Below, piece after piece: positions 8,243 through 16,803 of a stretch of DNA of 64,000 nucleotides. The DNA lies in the NCBI RefSeq assembly GCF_000013445.1, contig NC_007796.1, forward strand, positions 3,012,936 to 3,076,935, given 5' to 3'. The DNA is from Methanospirillum hungatei JF-1. GTDB taxonomy: Archaea; Halobacteriota; Methanomicrobia; Methanomicrobiales; Methanospirillaceae. Made by a program: the position numbers and the translations under genes. The notes below the pieces were generated by a model. That model did no database searches, was not told the origin of the DNA, and worked only from the letters and a program-made list of their open reading frames with translations. Numbering within the stretch: the stretch's first letter is position 1; each line of letters starts with the position of its first letter.

Positions 8243-8650
8243 TCAGGAAATATTCGCATTTTGCAGCGCCGGGACATATTTCTGGTCTATCGTGGAGAGA
8301 TGCTCATTAAGCCAGTTGGTGAGGAAAATGGTCACTTCTGCACTGAGCGCTTCATCATTCTGATTGTATTTAAATAAAAAATCATTCACCTTCGAGATAA
8401 ATGCATCATGAAAGATCCGGTGTTCGGCCAGATCAGAATAACCTGCCCTCTCCATGAGAGATTCCTCGGTCTGGAAATGGTACTCTGCGTACCGGTTCAT
8501 CTCCTCAATCACATACGATACTTCCTCTTTACCCCGTTTTTGCAATAATGCCTCAAACATCCGGTTCAGAAGTGAGATAAGATGTTTATGCTGGTCGTCG
8601 ATTGATTGAATACCGGTCGAATATACCTCATCCCATACAATAAATGCCAT
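8243..8650 (-). CDS. Bacteriohemerythrin-type O2-binding protein
   Basis: This 135-aa four-helix protein has all seven diiron ligands of the hemerythrin family visible: H21 (DQH), H58 and E62 (YHFQTEE), H77 and H81 (EHRIFH), H117 and D122 (NEHLSTID). Length and the opening FIVWDEVYSTGI are typical of single-domain bacteriohemerythrins, which bind O2 reversibly in the cytoplasm and may buffer or sense it. In a strict anaerobe this suggests oxygen scavenging or delivery to a detoxifying enzyme; no such enzyme is adjacent. It appears monocistronic. Confidence 0.93.
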   Translation of the reverse strand: MAFIVWDEVYSTGIQSIDDQHKHLISLLNRMFEALLQKRGKEEVSYVIEEMNRYAEYHFQTEESLMERAGYSDLAEHRIFHDAFISKVNDFLFKYNQNDEALSAEVTIFLTNWLNEHLSTIDQKYVPALQNANIS

Positions 8651-8718
8651 GCACGATTCTCTATCTCAAATGATATGAAACCTGTGATATCATGCGTTGG
8701 AAAAAAATAAAATGTAAT

Positions 8719-9243
8719 TTATTTTCGGATATAAAACCTGACCGTTCCCTCCTCTTTTCCCGGTCCGTCCGGAATAAACCCGTTCTTTTGAAGGACCCGG
8801 ACTGATGGATAGAGGTGCGGGTAAGTAGTCGCATACACCGTCCCGAAATCTCCCTGTGAAAACACAAAGTCAAGGATGGTGCCGACCGCTTCGGTTGCAT
8901 ACCCCCGGCACTGGAATGCCTCAAGCACTGAATAGCCGATCTCACAGGTCCCATCCTCGTTTATATAGAGCCCGCCACTTCCAATCAGAACCGGGCGACT
9001 GCTTCTCCCATCCGATTTCAAAATCCAGTACCAGGCACATAACCGGCAGGATGACGGATCAGTGAGCATTCCGATAAATTCATGAAGGGTTTCTTTGGTG
9101 ACAAGTGGCGGAGGCCAGTCTCCTGGAACATCTGCATCCAGCAGGAGGGATAATCCGTAGTTTTCTTTCAGTTCTGCAGTACAACTGGCGACCGTTACCG
9201 GAACCAGACTCAGTCGATGACTCGAAAGTTCGTGTGCTATCAT
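8719..9243 (-). CDS. GNAT-family N-acetyltransferase (RimJ/RimL-like)
   Basis: This 174-aa protein has the GNAT core. The strand-turn EIGYSVLEAFQCRGYATEA around residues 105-125 carries the acetyl-CoA pyrophosphate loop (Q/R-x-x-G-x-A form), and a late SVRVLQKNGFI segment matches the fourth motif. The N-terminal half has the RimJ/RimL-like pattern starting with SSHRLSLVPVT. The substrate cannot be deduced. It stands alone between the hemerythrin and a divergent lipoprotein gene. Confidence 0.85.
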   Translation of the reverse strand: MIAHELSSHRLSLVPVTVASCTAELKENYGLSLLLDADVPGDWPPPLVTKETLHEFIGMLTDPSSCRLCAWYWILKSDGRSSRPVLIGSGGLYINEDGTCEIGYSVLEAFQCRGYATEAVGTILDFVFSQGDFGTVYATTYPHLYPSVRVLQKNGFIPDGPGKEEGTVRFYIRK

Positions 9244-9470
9244 GGATAATTGATTCTGTTATTCGCATACGCTACTGAAATCTAAAAGCCAGGAGAACCA
9301 GTATAACGGGAGTTTTACAAGAAAAACACACCATCATGCACGGAAGATGCTTCCCGGAAAAGTCCTGACAGAAGGGAGATCAACCGGACAATCATGGCAT
9401 CACCAGAGAAATATTGGATATAATACAATATACCGCTTTTTTCCCCTGTCAAAGAAAACAAAAGACAAAT

Positions 9471-10403
9471 ATGAAGAACCGAAAACGGTATATGATGAGC
9501 GGGCTGTCGCCGTTATACCGAATACTGTTTGCTATCCTCCTCATTTTTATATGTGTTGCAGGGTGCCTTGATGAAAAATCTGAACAGGGGAGAGTGATTG
9601 AGAACGAGCAGAACAGAGGTGTTGTTCCGGTATTCTCACCAGCCAGGGTATCGCAACAACAGACTATTGAAGATGCCCGGAATGTCTGTGATGCGGTCAC
9701 ACAAACCCTGACAGCCGAACTTGAGACCATCAATATCGCCCTTAGGAAAGGCGCGGACTATCTGGTAATGCAGGGGGTGAACAGCCCTCATGCAGAGAAG
9801 GTTTTGTCAGAGACCAGGAACGCTTCACCATATACATATAGTCCCATTCTCCTGAATCATGAACTTATCATAACCGGCGTTGCATCAGACGAGTATGCCG
9901 GGATCATCGGATCTGATCTCTCAAACCAGGGACATCTGCAGGACGCAATCACCCTGAAAAAGCCGGTCATGGGAGGACTCATCCAGACGGTTGAGGGAAT
10001 TTTGGCAACTCCCATCAGCTACCCAGTCATTGTGAACGGTACGGTAACCGGAGTTCTTTCAGTCCTTATCGAGGAGAAAGAGATCTTTTCAGATGCCATC
10101 CTTATGGCTGATCCGGAGAGGAGATATGAGACATTCATCATGCAACCGGACGGTCTCGTCATCTATGATACCGATCCACTCCAGATCAATAAAAACGTCT
10201 TTACAGATTCATTCTTCCAGAAGCATCCATCCCTCACTGCAATTGTTCATCGGATAAAGAATGAGACCAGTGGAACCGGCGCATATGAATTCCAGAACGA
10301 TATGTCACCTGATCTGGTGACAAAAGTAGTAGTCTGGAACACCACCGGCCTGTATGAAGGAGCCTGGCGGATAGTTGTCAGCCGGGTAATCTGTGAGACC
10401 TGA
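9471..10403 (+). CDS. Lipoprotein with Cache-like extracellular sensor domain
   Basis: The preferred start 9471 gives a 310-aa protein with a basic N-terminus, a hydrophobic stretch and a lipobox ending in VAGC near residue 30, so it is predicted to be exported and lipid-anchored. The body (about 70-290) has a Cache-type pattern: a long first helix, then strands around SPILLNHELIITGV and ATPISYPVIVNGTVTGVLSV. No signalling domain follows, so it may be a stand-alone ligand-binding protein. The longer frame from 9414 adds residues before the signal peptide and is unlikely. Confidence 0.75.
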   Translation: MKNRKRYMMSGLSPLYRILFAILLIFICVAGCLDEKSEQGRVIENEQNRGVVPVFSPARVSQQQTIEDARNVCDAVTQTLTAELETINIALRKGADYLVMQGVNSPHAEKVLSETRNASPYTYSPILLNHELIITGVASDEYAGIIGSDLSNQGHLQDAITLKKPVMGGLIQTVEGILATPISYPVIVNGTVTGVLSVLIEEKEIFSDAILMADPERRYETFIMQPDGLVIYDTDPLQINKNVFTDSFFQKHPSLTAIVHRIKNETSGTGAYEFQNDMSPDLVTKVVVWNTTGLYEGAWRIVVSRVICET

Positions 10404-10412
10404 CCCCCAGGT

Positions 10413-11117
10413 TTATTCCAGGGAACCGGTCAGGAGGGTTGCATCTGCTTCACACTCATCTCTTGCTACACGAAGGCGTTCCTGGGCATCCATATCATCG
10501 GGTTTTATCCGCATGACCTCTTCAAATGCTCTGACAGACTCACAATATCGTTTAGTTGCAAAGAGCAGAACACCACGATTATACCATGCCTGGGTGAGAT
10601 TCCGATCTGAATCCAAGGCTTTGTTGTAGACCTTGAACGCCTCGTCATATTCACCACGCTGCATATGGACATTGCCGAGGTTATTCCATGCCAGGGCAAA
10701 TGACTGATTCAATGCAAGAGCCTTGTGAAAATATTCGATGGCTTTTTCATACTGGTTCAGTTCATAATATGCAGTCGCAGCATAGTACCAGGCGATGGAA
10801 TTTTGGGTATCCAGTGCTGTTGCTTCGAGGCACATCTCAATGGCTTTGTCATACTCCCCCAGCAGAAATAACGTCCGGCCGATATTTCCGAGGATGACAG
10901 AATCACCCCCTCCACTATCCCGTGCCGCCTCGTACCGGGCAAGTGCCCCCGTATGATTACCCTGATCAGACAGGACATTTCCCAGGTTGTTGAGAAGAGC
11001 GGAATTATTCGGATCACAGACCAGGCCCTGCTCATAGGCTTCTTTTGCTTCAGATAATCTGCCCTCCTGATGGAGCAGCATACCGGCAAGAAACCAGTAC
11101 TCATAAGAATCGTCCAT
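10413..11117 (-). CDS. TPR-repeat protein
   Basis: From ATG 11117 the protein has about 234 residues and consists of six tandem 34-residue TPR units with the usual W/Y-L-G-A-Y-A-P pattern, for example SIAWYYAATAYYELNQYEKA. TPR proteins are scaffolds for protein contacts. The same frame continues upstream through a hydrophobic stretch (LFQSILIVILFNQVGVAD), which would suit a signal peptide, but no ATG or GTG starts it after the end of the acetyltransferase gene at 11188. The true start may be a rare codon or the export signal may be lost. Confidence 0.75.
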   Translation of the reverse strand: MDDSYEYWFLAGMLLHQEGRLSEAKEAYEQGLVCDPNNSALLNNLGNVLSDQGNHTGALARYEAARDSGGGDSVILGNIGRTLFLLGEYDKAIEMCLEATALDTQNSIAWYYAATAYYELNQYEKAIEYFHKALALNQSFALAWNNLGNVHMQRGEYDEAFKVYNKALDSDRNLTQAWYNRGVLLFATKRYCESVRAFEEVMRIKPDDMDAQERLRVARDECEADATLLTGSLE

Positions 11118-11187
11118 TCCGATATCAGCAACACCTACCTGATTGAAGAGAATAACAATCAGGATACTTTGGAAAAGTCTCTGCGTA

Positions 11188-11637
11188 TCAGGGAGGATAA
11201 ACAATAAACCCTTCCTTTTCTCCCCGGAGAAAACCAGCCTGCTCATAAAACCTGAATACTGCCTCACTCTTTCTACCGGATAACAGCATAACCTTGTAAC
11301 AGTTCTTCTTCCATGCACAGTCAAGCACATGACAGATCAATGCAGTACCATAACCCTTATTCCGAAACTGCTTTCCGGTCACTACATTCTCAATTATACC
11401 AAATGGTCGTGCCCCCCTGGAGAGGTTCGGGACATAAATAAACATGCATGTAGACACCGGAACAAAATCCACCTCCAGGATAAAAGGCATCAACGCAGGA
11501 TTATCCATGATCTCCTTCCAGGCATAGGACAATTCCTCCTCACCTGCCTGCTCATCATAATCATGCATGTCAGCATAGAGGGAGAGAAGAATGGGGAGAT
11601 CCGAAGGATCAGCTGTTCGTATATGCAGATGAGCCAT
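11188..11637 (-). CDS. GNAT-family N-acetyltransferase
   Basis: With start ATG 11637 the protein has 149 residues and begins MAHLHIRTADPSDLPILLSL, the standard GNAT first strand and helix. The acetyl-CoA loop is KQFRNKGYGTALICHVL near residues 95-110, and the fourth motif is SEAVFRFYEQAGF near the end. It differs from the RimL-like enzyme at 8719. A longer frame from 11688 adds unlike residues and is rejected. It lies upstream of the TPR gene on the same strand and may be cotranscribed. Confidence 0.85.
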   Translation of the reverse strand: MAHLHIRTADPSDLPILLSLYADMHDYDEQAGEEELSYAWKEIMDNPALMPFILEVDFVPVSTCMFIYVPNLSRGARPFGIIENVVTGKQFRNKGYGTALICHVLDCAWKKNCYKVMLLSGRKSEAVFRFYEQAGFLRGEKEGFIVYPP

Positions 11638-11775
11638 AGAATATATGAAAAACAGGTCTCTCTTCGATAATAAATTGAAAGGTATCACTCAAAAGATTCG
11701 AAAATAAGAACTGAACGCCATTCGGCATATCGCCCTCCATGATCCTTTCCGGAATCAAACGAGAAGATAATGGGG

Positions 11776-11904
11776 TTACATTGGTGCAGGAACCCCGGAA
11801 TTTTCAATCTGACTTTTCAGATCCGCAATTCTCATCTCATACCGGTCAATTGCCCGCTCCAGAATCTCTTTCTTTATCCTTTGGATATCCGGCTCCTGAT
11901 TCAT
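11776..11904 (-). CDS. Small coiled-coil protein, 42 aa
   Basis: A short frame starting at ATG 11904 behind ggggaa encodes 42 residues opening with MNQEPDIQRIKKEILERAID and continuing with heptad-like ADLKSQIEN. The composition is strongly helical and charged, unlike a random frame. No family is recognised. The 400-nt gap between the acetyltransferase and the PEGA gene holds nothing else convincing. Confidence 0.45.
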   Translation of the reverse strand: MNQEPDIQRIKKEILERAIDRYEMRIADLKSQIENSGVPAPM

Positions 11905-12097
11905 TATTATTCCCCTGCCTGCTATGTCAGCAATGTATTCAATGCACTATCCGGGTATATCAGAGTTTGCCATGCAATAGTGCCAAACAATACGATTTTG
12001 ATTCAAATGGAAAAATAATGCCGGGATTATGATTATTGCGTAATCTTCCCCATGACCAGACCGAAAACCATATCTCTGCACAGGGCACAACCCGGTT

Positions 12098-13738
12098 ATG
12101 AACAGACGATATCAGATCGTATTCTGTTTCTTGTTAATTCTTATCCATCTCGCCCTGTGGCAGGTCCTGGCTGAAGAAGAGAGCATGCCTGAACCATTCC
12201 TCGATCCCGACGATATGCCCGGACCCATTGATGATATGTTCTTCCCTGATCCCTTCCCACCAGTCATCGGAGGTGATGTTGGATGGTTCCGGATTACCTC
12301 AGAACCTTCAAATGCAGAGGTCATCTTTGATGGCTCTCTGGTAGGGTATACACCGGTGACGGTTGAAGTATACACCACAGGTGCTCCATACCATACCGTC
12401 AGGATCGAAAAAAGCGGATACAAACCATGGAGCCGTGAACTGCATGAAAACCCGGCAGCAGGAGAGACAAAGCCGGTACATGCAACCCTGGGCCCTGATC
12501 CCTGCTGTAAAAGTCTTCGGATAACGTCAGCACCATCCGGGGCACAGATAACCCTGAACGGAGTATACCAGGGAACCACCCCAAAAACCATTGATAATCT
12601 GATAATTGGCTCATATCAGGTCACCCTGACCAGATCCGGGTATGAGACCTGGAATGGGAATATTGAGGTACGGCCGGACTCGGACAATACTATATACGTG
12701 GTTCTTGAGCCGAGCTTTGCCCCAATCACATCAGGTACACTCATGATCGAATCATATCCGGAGGGGGCAGAGATTGTTCTTGACCGGACCAGCCGGGGAA
12801 CCACCCCCCGAACCCTGACCCTCCCTGAAGGTTCCCATACCCTTGTCCTGAACCTTGCCGGATATCAGCAGTATACGACATCCGTATTTATTCGGGACAA
12901 AGAGAATGCACGTATTACCGCGTACCTGGTGCCTGTAGGATCCATCCCAGCACAAACTCCGAACCCGGTCATCGTTGCATCACCGGTCAGTGACACTCCA
13001 TCATATCCTCCATCATATGTAAGTCTCACCGTTCTTGGAGAGAAGGCGGCATCTCAGGCTCATCAGAACAAAAACTCATTCCTCGCGGCAGTCAATGATC
13101 CTCAGGGGGCGTTTGCGGGCGATACAGAATTTGTGAGTGTCCTTGCAGTGAATGGGACCCTTCTAGCCGACCCGGCTGCAGCGACCTGGATTGGAGAGGA
13201 GATTGCCACCTACATGGATCAGAACACAGTTCCCTATGGACAGGCAAGACATGCACTTGCCAGGCACGGGGGTGGAATGCTCTATGAAAATAACTATAAC
13301 AATGCCTCTTCTGCTGGTGAACTGCTCATATCAGAAGTCAGGGCTGAAGAAGATGGGCTCATCATTACCGCATCCCGCCGCATGCAGACAGCAATTCCTA
13401 TGATATCAGAAGCGACCATCAGATCCCTCTCCTCTGTGTCAGAAACTGATGCAGATAAGACCGGTGTCCCGTACCAGCAGGTGGTTGTCCCTGCAGAACC
13501 CAAAGACCCGACAGGTCCCGGAGATACTATCCTTGGGCCTGACAGAAACGGAATCAGTCTGTTTCCGGCGATTTATGCTCTCGCATCAGAAGGAGGAGGA
13601 CTCTTATATGGTATTGAACCGGACGGAACTGATATTACCCTCTTTTATGTGTTCCCTGAAACAGACGGACAGATACTGGTCAGGTGGGTGTCTGAACCAG
13701 GGAGGGAGCACAAGGAAGAGGACCTTATTCATTCATAA
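12098..13738 (+). CDS. Secreted PEGA-domain protein
   Basis: This 546-aa protein has a signal peptide at residues 1-26. Three PEGA repeats of about 70 residues follow at roughly 65-130, 140-200 and 215-275. Each has the pattern S-x-P-x-x-A-x-V/I near its start and a GYTPVTV or GTTPxTL turn. After a Pro/Ser-rich linker (about 280-310) comes a unique 230-residue C-terminal region with a cystatin-like look (AVNDPQGAFAGDTEFVSV) and no membrane anchor. PEGA domains are common in methanogen surface proteins. It opens the same-strand envelope cluster. Confidence 0.85.
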   Translation: MNRRYQIVFCFLLILIHLALWQVLAEEESMPEPFLDPDDMPGPIDDMFFPDPFPPVIGGDVGWFRITSEPSNAEVIFDGSLVGYTPVTVEVYTTGAPYHTVRIEKSGYKPWSRELHENPAAGETKPVHATLGPDPCCKSLRITSAPSGAQITLNGVYQGTTPKTIDNLIIGSYQVTLTRSGYETWNGNIEVRPDSDNTIYVVLEPSFAPITSGTLMIESYPEGAEIVLDRTSRGTTPRTLTLPEGSHTLVLNLAGYQQYTTSVFIRDKENARITAYLVPVGSIPAQTPNPVIVASPVSDTPSYPPSYVSLTVLGEKAASQAHQNKNSFLAAVNDPQGAFAGDTEFVSVLAVNGTLLADPAAATWIGEEIATYMDQNTVPYGQARHALARHGGGMLYENNYNNASSAGELLISEVRAEEDGLIITASRRMQTAIPMISEATIRSLSSVSETDADKTGVPYQQVVVPAEPKDPTGPGDTILGPDRNGISLFPAIYALASEGGGLLYGIEPDGTDITLFYVFPETDGQILVRWVSEPGREHKEEDLIHS

Positions 13739-13831
13739 GTCAAAAACTCTTTTTATTCAGGAAAATATGAGCATCCGGCTGGATTTTTCCTGCCCGGAAA
13801 GTTCATCCCTTCCTGCACCTAAGCCTGCCAT

Positions 13832-16534
13832 ATGTATTCTCGTCTGGTGTGGCTCATGCTCATTCTGATACTTCTCAGTGTACCGGTTCTGGCAGGTCCG
13901 GTTATTGTTCCTCCAGGGGGAGAGGTCTATTTGGGAGAAGAGGGACTTGACATCCACTATGCTGTTCCGTACCCCTATACATCCATCGCATATTTTCCGG
14001 CAGGATCTTCCCCTGGTCGTGACCAGCCGCTTGACATCATGCAGGTGAATCTGGGGAGATTCAGTGTAATTCCTGACCTCTTTTATGACCGGACCGGTGC
14101 ATGGTACCAGTGGGACCAGGTACGGGGAACTCCCGGCCAGGTTGCGTTTATCGTCAGGAACCCGCGAATATCGTTAAAGGTTATGGACCGGAACACGATG
14201 GGAGATCGGTCATATGGCACGGTATCGCGGGGAACGCCCCTGGTCATCCAGGTTGAAACAAATCTTGCCGGTATTACCCGGAGACCGGATTACTCCTACA
14301 ATGACGGGCCGGTGAAGATCCAGATAAAAACTCCCGGAGGAGGGACGCTTGCCGGAGTAAAGACACCCGGTGGTGGCCAGTATGTCTTCAGTTCATTCAT
14401 GCCAACCGGGGAACTCGGGTATGCCCCTCCGATTGAGAGCGGTGGATGGGACACCGGCTGGAGCGGGTATGAATCAGGCCTCTATCATATAGAACCAAAA
14501 TTTGCGGTGAACCGGATGGAAGACAATCTCAGGTCCTATGAGGGCGGATATACCCTCCGGGGCACCGACATTACGCTCGGAACCGAACGGGCGGGACTTC
14601 ATCTCTCAGAAGAGACCGTGGTGAGAGGAGATCCATTTGGTGTAACGATTACCGGATCTCCGGGATCCCCCTATATCCTTTGGATTGAGGGAGGAAGCAG
14701 AACTGGTTCTCCAGGTGACCAGCCACCGATGATCATCACCTCACAGGAAGGGGTGAGACAGGATAATCCTGATGGACCCTATATCATCGGATCCTATCGC
14801 CCCTCCGGAAAACACACTACGATTCGTGACCTCGTTCCTTCATACCCGTTTGGCGGGGTATATTACTATGCAGAAGTGACGCCTGACCGGACCGGCCGAC
14901 GGACGATTGAGTGGAGGACAACACAGGAGACTGGTGACCGGCGATACACCATCCATATCGAAGGCCCTGCAGGATCAGTACATCCACGATCAGACACCAT
15001 AGACGTGCAGATAGTCAAAGGGTCCGTATCCCTCACTACCGGGAGCGAGACCTTTACCATTGGTGACGAGGTAATGCTCAGGGGAACAAATACAGGCTCG
15101 TGTGAGACGTACCTCTTCATCACCGGTCCAAACCTTCCGTCAGCGGGTGGCAGACTGGATGCCCCACGACGGCAGGTCTCTGATGGAAATCCGGGAAGTT
15201 TCACGACGGCATCCGGTGACTGCGATACATGGGAGTACAGGCTTTATACCGGCGAACTGGGCCTGGATACCGGGACGTATACCATATATGCCGTGTCTGC
15301 ACCACGTGACCGGTATCACCTGGAAAGCACCTCATGGCAGGCGATTCCCATAACACTGAAACGTCCGTATATCTCGGTCTCAAGCAGGAGAATGACAGTT
15401 GCACAGGGTGATGAACTATCGATAACCGGATCGAGTGGCGGGCGGACTGATGCTGGGGTAGCCATCTGGATATTTGGCAGGAATTATTTCAGGTATGACA
15501 CGGTGCAGATCGAGCGGGGAGGATGGTTCTCGTATGAACTTTCCAGTTCTGTCACCCGTGATATGGCACCAGGTGAATATTCTGTCATCATCCAGCACCC
15601 GATGGCCAACGGGAACTTTGATCTCTGGCCAGACCGGAATCGTGAGATGGTGCTCGGAGCAACTCCCTGGTATGGCGCTCCGGTGTTCAGAATTGCAGGC
15701 CCGGGGGCTCTTCAGGGTCCTGCTGCCGCTGCTGCCCTGATTACCGCCCTGCAAAGCCAGTTTATTGATGATACCTATACCGAGTACTCAATCTTTGTGC
15801 AGAACCCGAAGATTACCATCACAGCAGGATCACTGAACGGAACGACAAAGATGCCGATTGTCCTGTCAGGGACAACGAACCTTGCATCAGGTTCACGCCT
15901 CCTTGTGGAGATAACCGATGAGCGGTTCGGGCCTACCCAGAAGGGCGGTGAGGGGAGCTGGTCCGGCTATTCAGGAACGACAACAACGTATCCGGGATCA
16001 GAAGAAGAGCGGGAGTTCTCATTTGAGATCCCGGCAGGAACACTGAAAGAAGGACGATACCAGGTTCTTATCCAGGCGGTCTCCTCTCCTGGTACTGCAT
16101 CAGGTGTTCTGCAGGTCACAATGCCGGTAACGCCTGTACAGACCATGACGATGAACCTGACACCACCCCAATCCCCGGAACCAATCCAGACACAGATACA
16201 GATCCAGACATTGGAACCAGAGCCGACAACCGCGGAGCCTGTCCAAACGGAGAAGCCGGCATCGACACCAGATCAGGTCCACGAGACTCCGACTGCGGAT
16301 ACGAATGGAATGATACCGAACATTATGCGGACAATGCGGGAACCACCTGTCCTGCTCGGTTTTGGGATTCTCTTCGGCCTGTGCGTAGCAGGACTTATTG
16401 CAGCACTGGTTACATGGATGCGCAAAGAGAGAGATGAAGAAGAGAATGATTCAGAGGGCAGTGATGAAAAGAATGTGAAACTCGCTGAAAGTAAAGAGGA
16501 AATGGACGAGGATTCCGATTCATACGGGAGATGA
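13832..16534 (+). CDS. DUF3821-type surface protein with C-terminal membrane anchor
   Basis: This 900-aa protein has a signal peptide (about 1-21), then a segment typical of DUF3821 surface proteins (GGEVYLGEEGLDI, near residue 30). Several immunoglobulin-like beta repeats of about 100 residues follow, each with V-x-x-G-D-x-x-x-I/V-x-G cores such as VAQGDELSITGSSGG. A Pro/Thr/Glu-rich stalk lies at about 770-825, a membrane helix at about 840-862 (VLLGFGILFGLCVAGLIAAL), and the tail is acidic and cytoplasmic. This is the layout of a cell-envelope or S-layer-associated protein. Confidence 0.85.
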   Translation: MYSRLVWLMLILILLSVPVLAGPVIVPPGGEVYLGEEGLDIHYAVPYPYTSIAYFPAGSSPGRDQPLDIMQVNLGRFSVIPDLFYDRTGAWYQWDQVRGTPGQVAFIVRNPRISLKVMDRNTMGDRSYGTVSRGTPLVIQVETNLAGITRRPDYSYNDGPVKIQIKTPGGGTLAGVKTPGGGQYVFSSFMPTGELGYAPPIESGGWDTGWSGYESGLYHIEPKFAVNRMEDNLRSYEGGYTLRGTDITLGTERAGLHLSEETVVRGDPFGVTITGSPGSPYILWIEGGSRTGSPGDQPPMIITSQEGVRQDNPDGPYIIGSYRPSGKHTTIRDLVPSYPFGGVYYYAEVTPDRTGRRTIEWRTTQETGDRRYTIHIEGPAGSVHPRSDTIDVQIVKGSVSLTTGSETFTIGDEVMLRGTNTGSCETYLFITGPNLPSAGGRLDAPRRQVSDGNPGSFTTASGDCDTWEYRLYTGELGLDTGTYTIYAVSAPRDRYHLESTSWQAIPITLKRPYISVSSRRMTVAQGDELSITGSSGGRTDAGVAIWIFGRNYFRYDTVQIERGGWFSYELSSSVTRDMAPGEYSVIIQHPMANGNFDLWPDRNREMVLGATPWYGAPVFRIAGPGALQGPAAAAALITALQSQFIDDTYTEYSIFVQNPKITITAGSLNGTTKMPIVLSGTTNLASGSRLLVEITDERFGPTQKGGEGSWSGYSGTTTTYPGSEEEREFSFEIPAGTLKEGRYQVLIQAVSSPGTASGVLQVTMPVTPVQTMTMNLTPPQSPEPIQTQIQIQTLEPEPTTAEPVQTEKPASTPDQVHETPTADTNGMIPNIMRTMREPPVLLGFGILFGLCVAGLIAALVTWMRKERDEEENDSEGSDEKNVKLAESKEEMDEDSDSYGR

Positions 16535-16803
16535 GAGAGGGAGTGAATACGAACGTGTGCGGCATGACATGGATATTATTTCCTCTTTCTCTTTTCAGGC
16601 AGATGTTTCAAAACCACTTTTTACCGGAATGCCAGAATGTGTATCAAAAATTGCGCGCCGACAGGAGGAAAGATACCGGGTATTTTCCGACAAACAAAGA
16701 GGGGATTACACCACCATATAAAATTTTACCCGGTGCCCTGGCATAAAGCGGCATTGTACCTTATAATGTTCAAAAATATACCGGTAAACAGGTGGGGAGG
16801 CAC

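Noticed and set aside
11739-12032. Two plus-strand frames in the gap before the PEGA gene
   Set aside because: The composition is poor and both overlap a better short minus-strand frame at 11776-11904.
12112-12591. 159-aa minus-strand frame
   Set aside because: It is the shadow of the PEGA protein, whose domains are unmistakable.
16531-16746. 71-aa plus-strand frame between the DUF3821 and SHOCT genes
   Set aside because: There is no ribosome site, the composition is atypical, and it sits in a probable promoter region.
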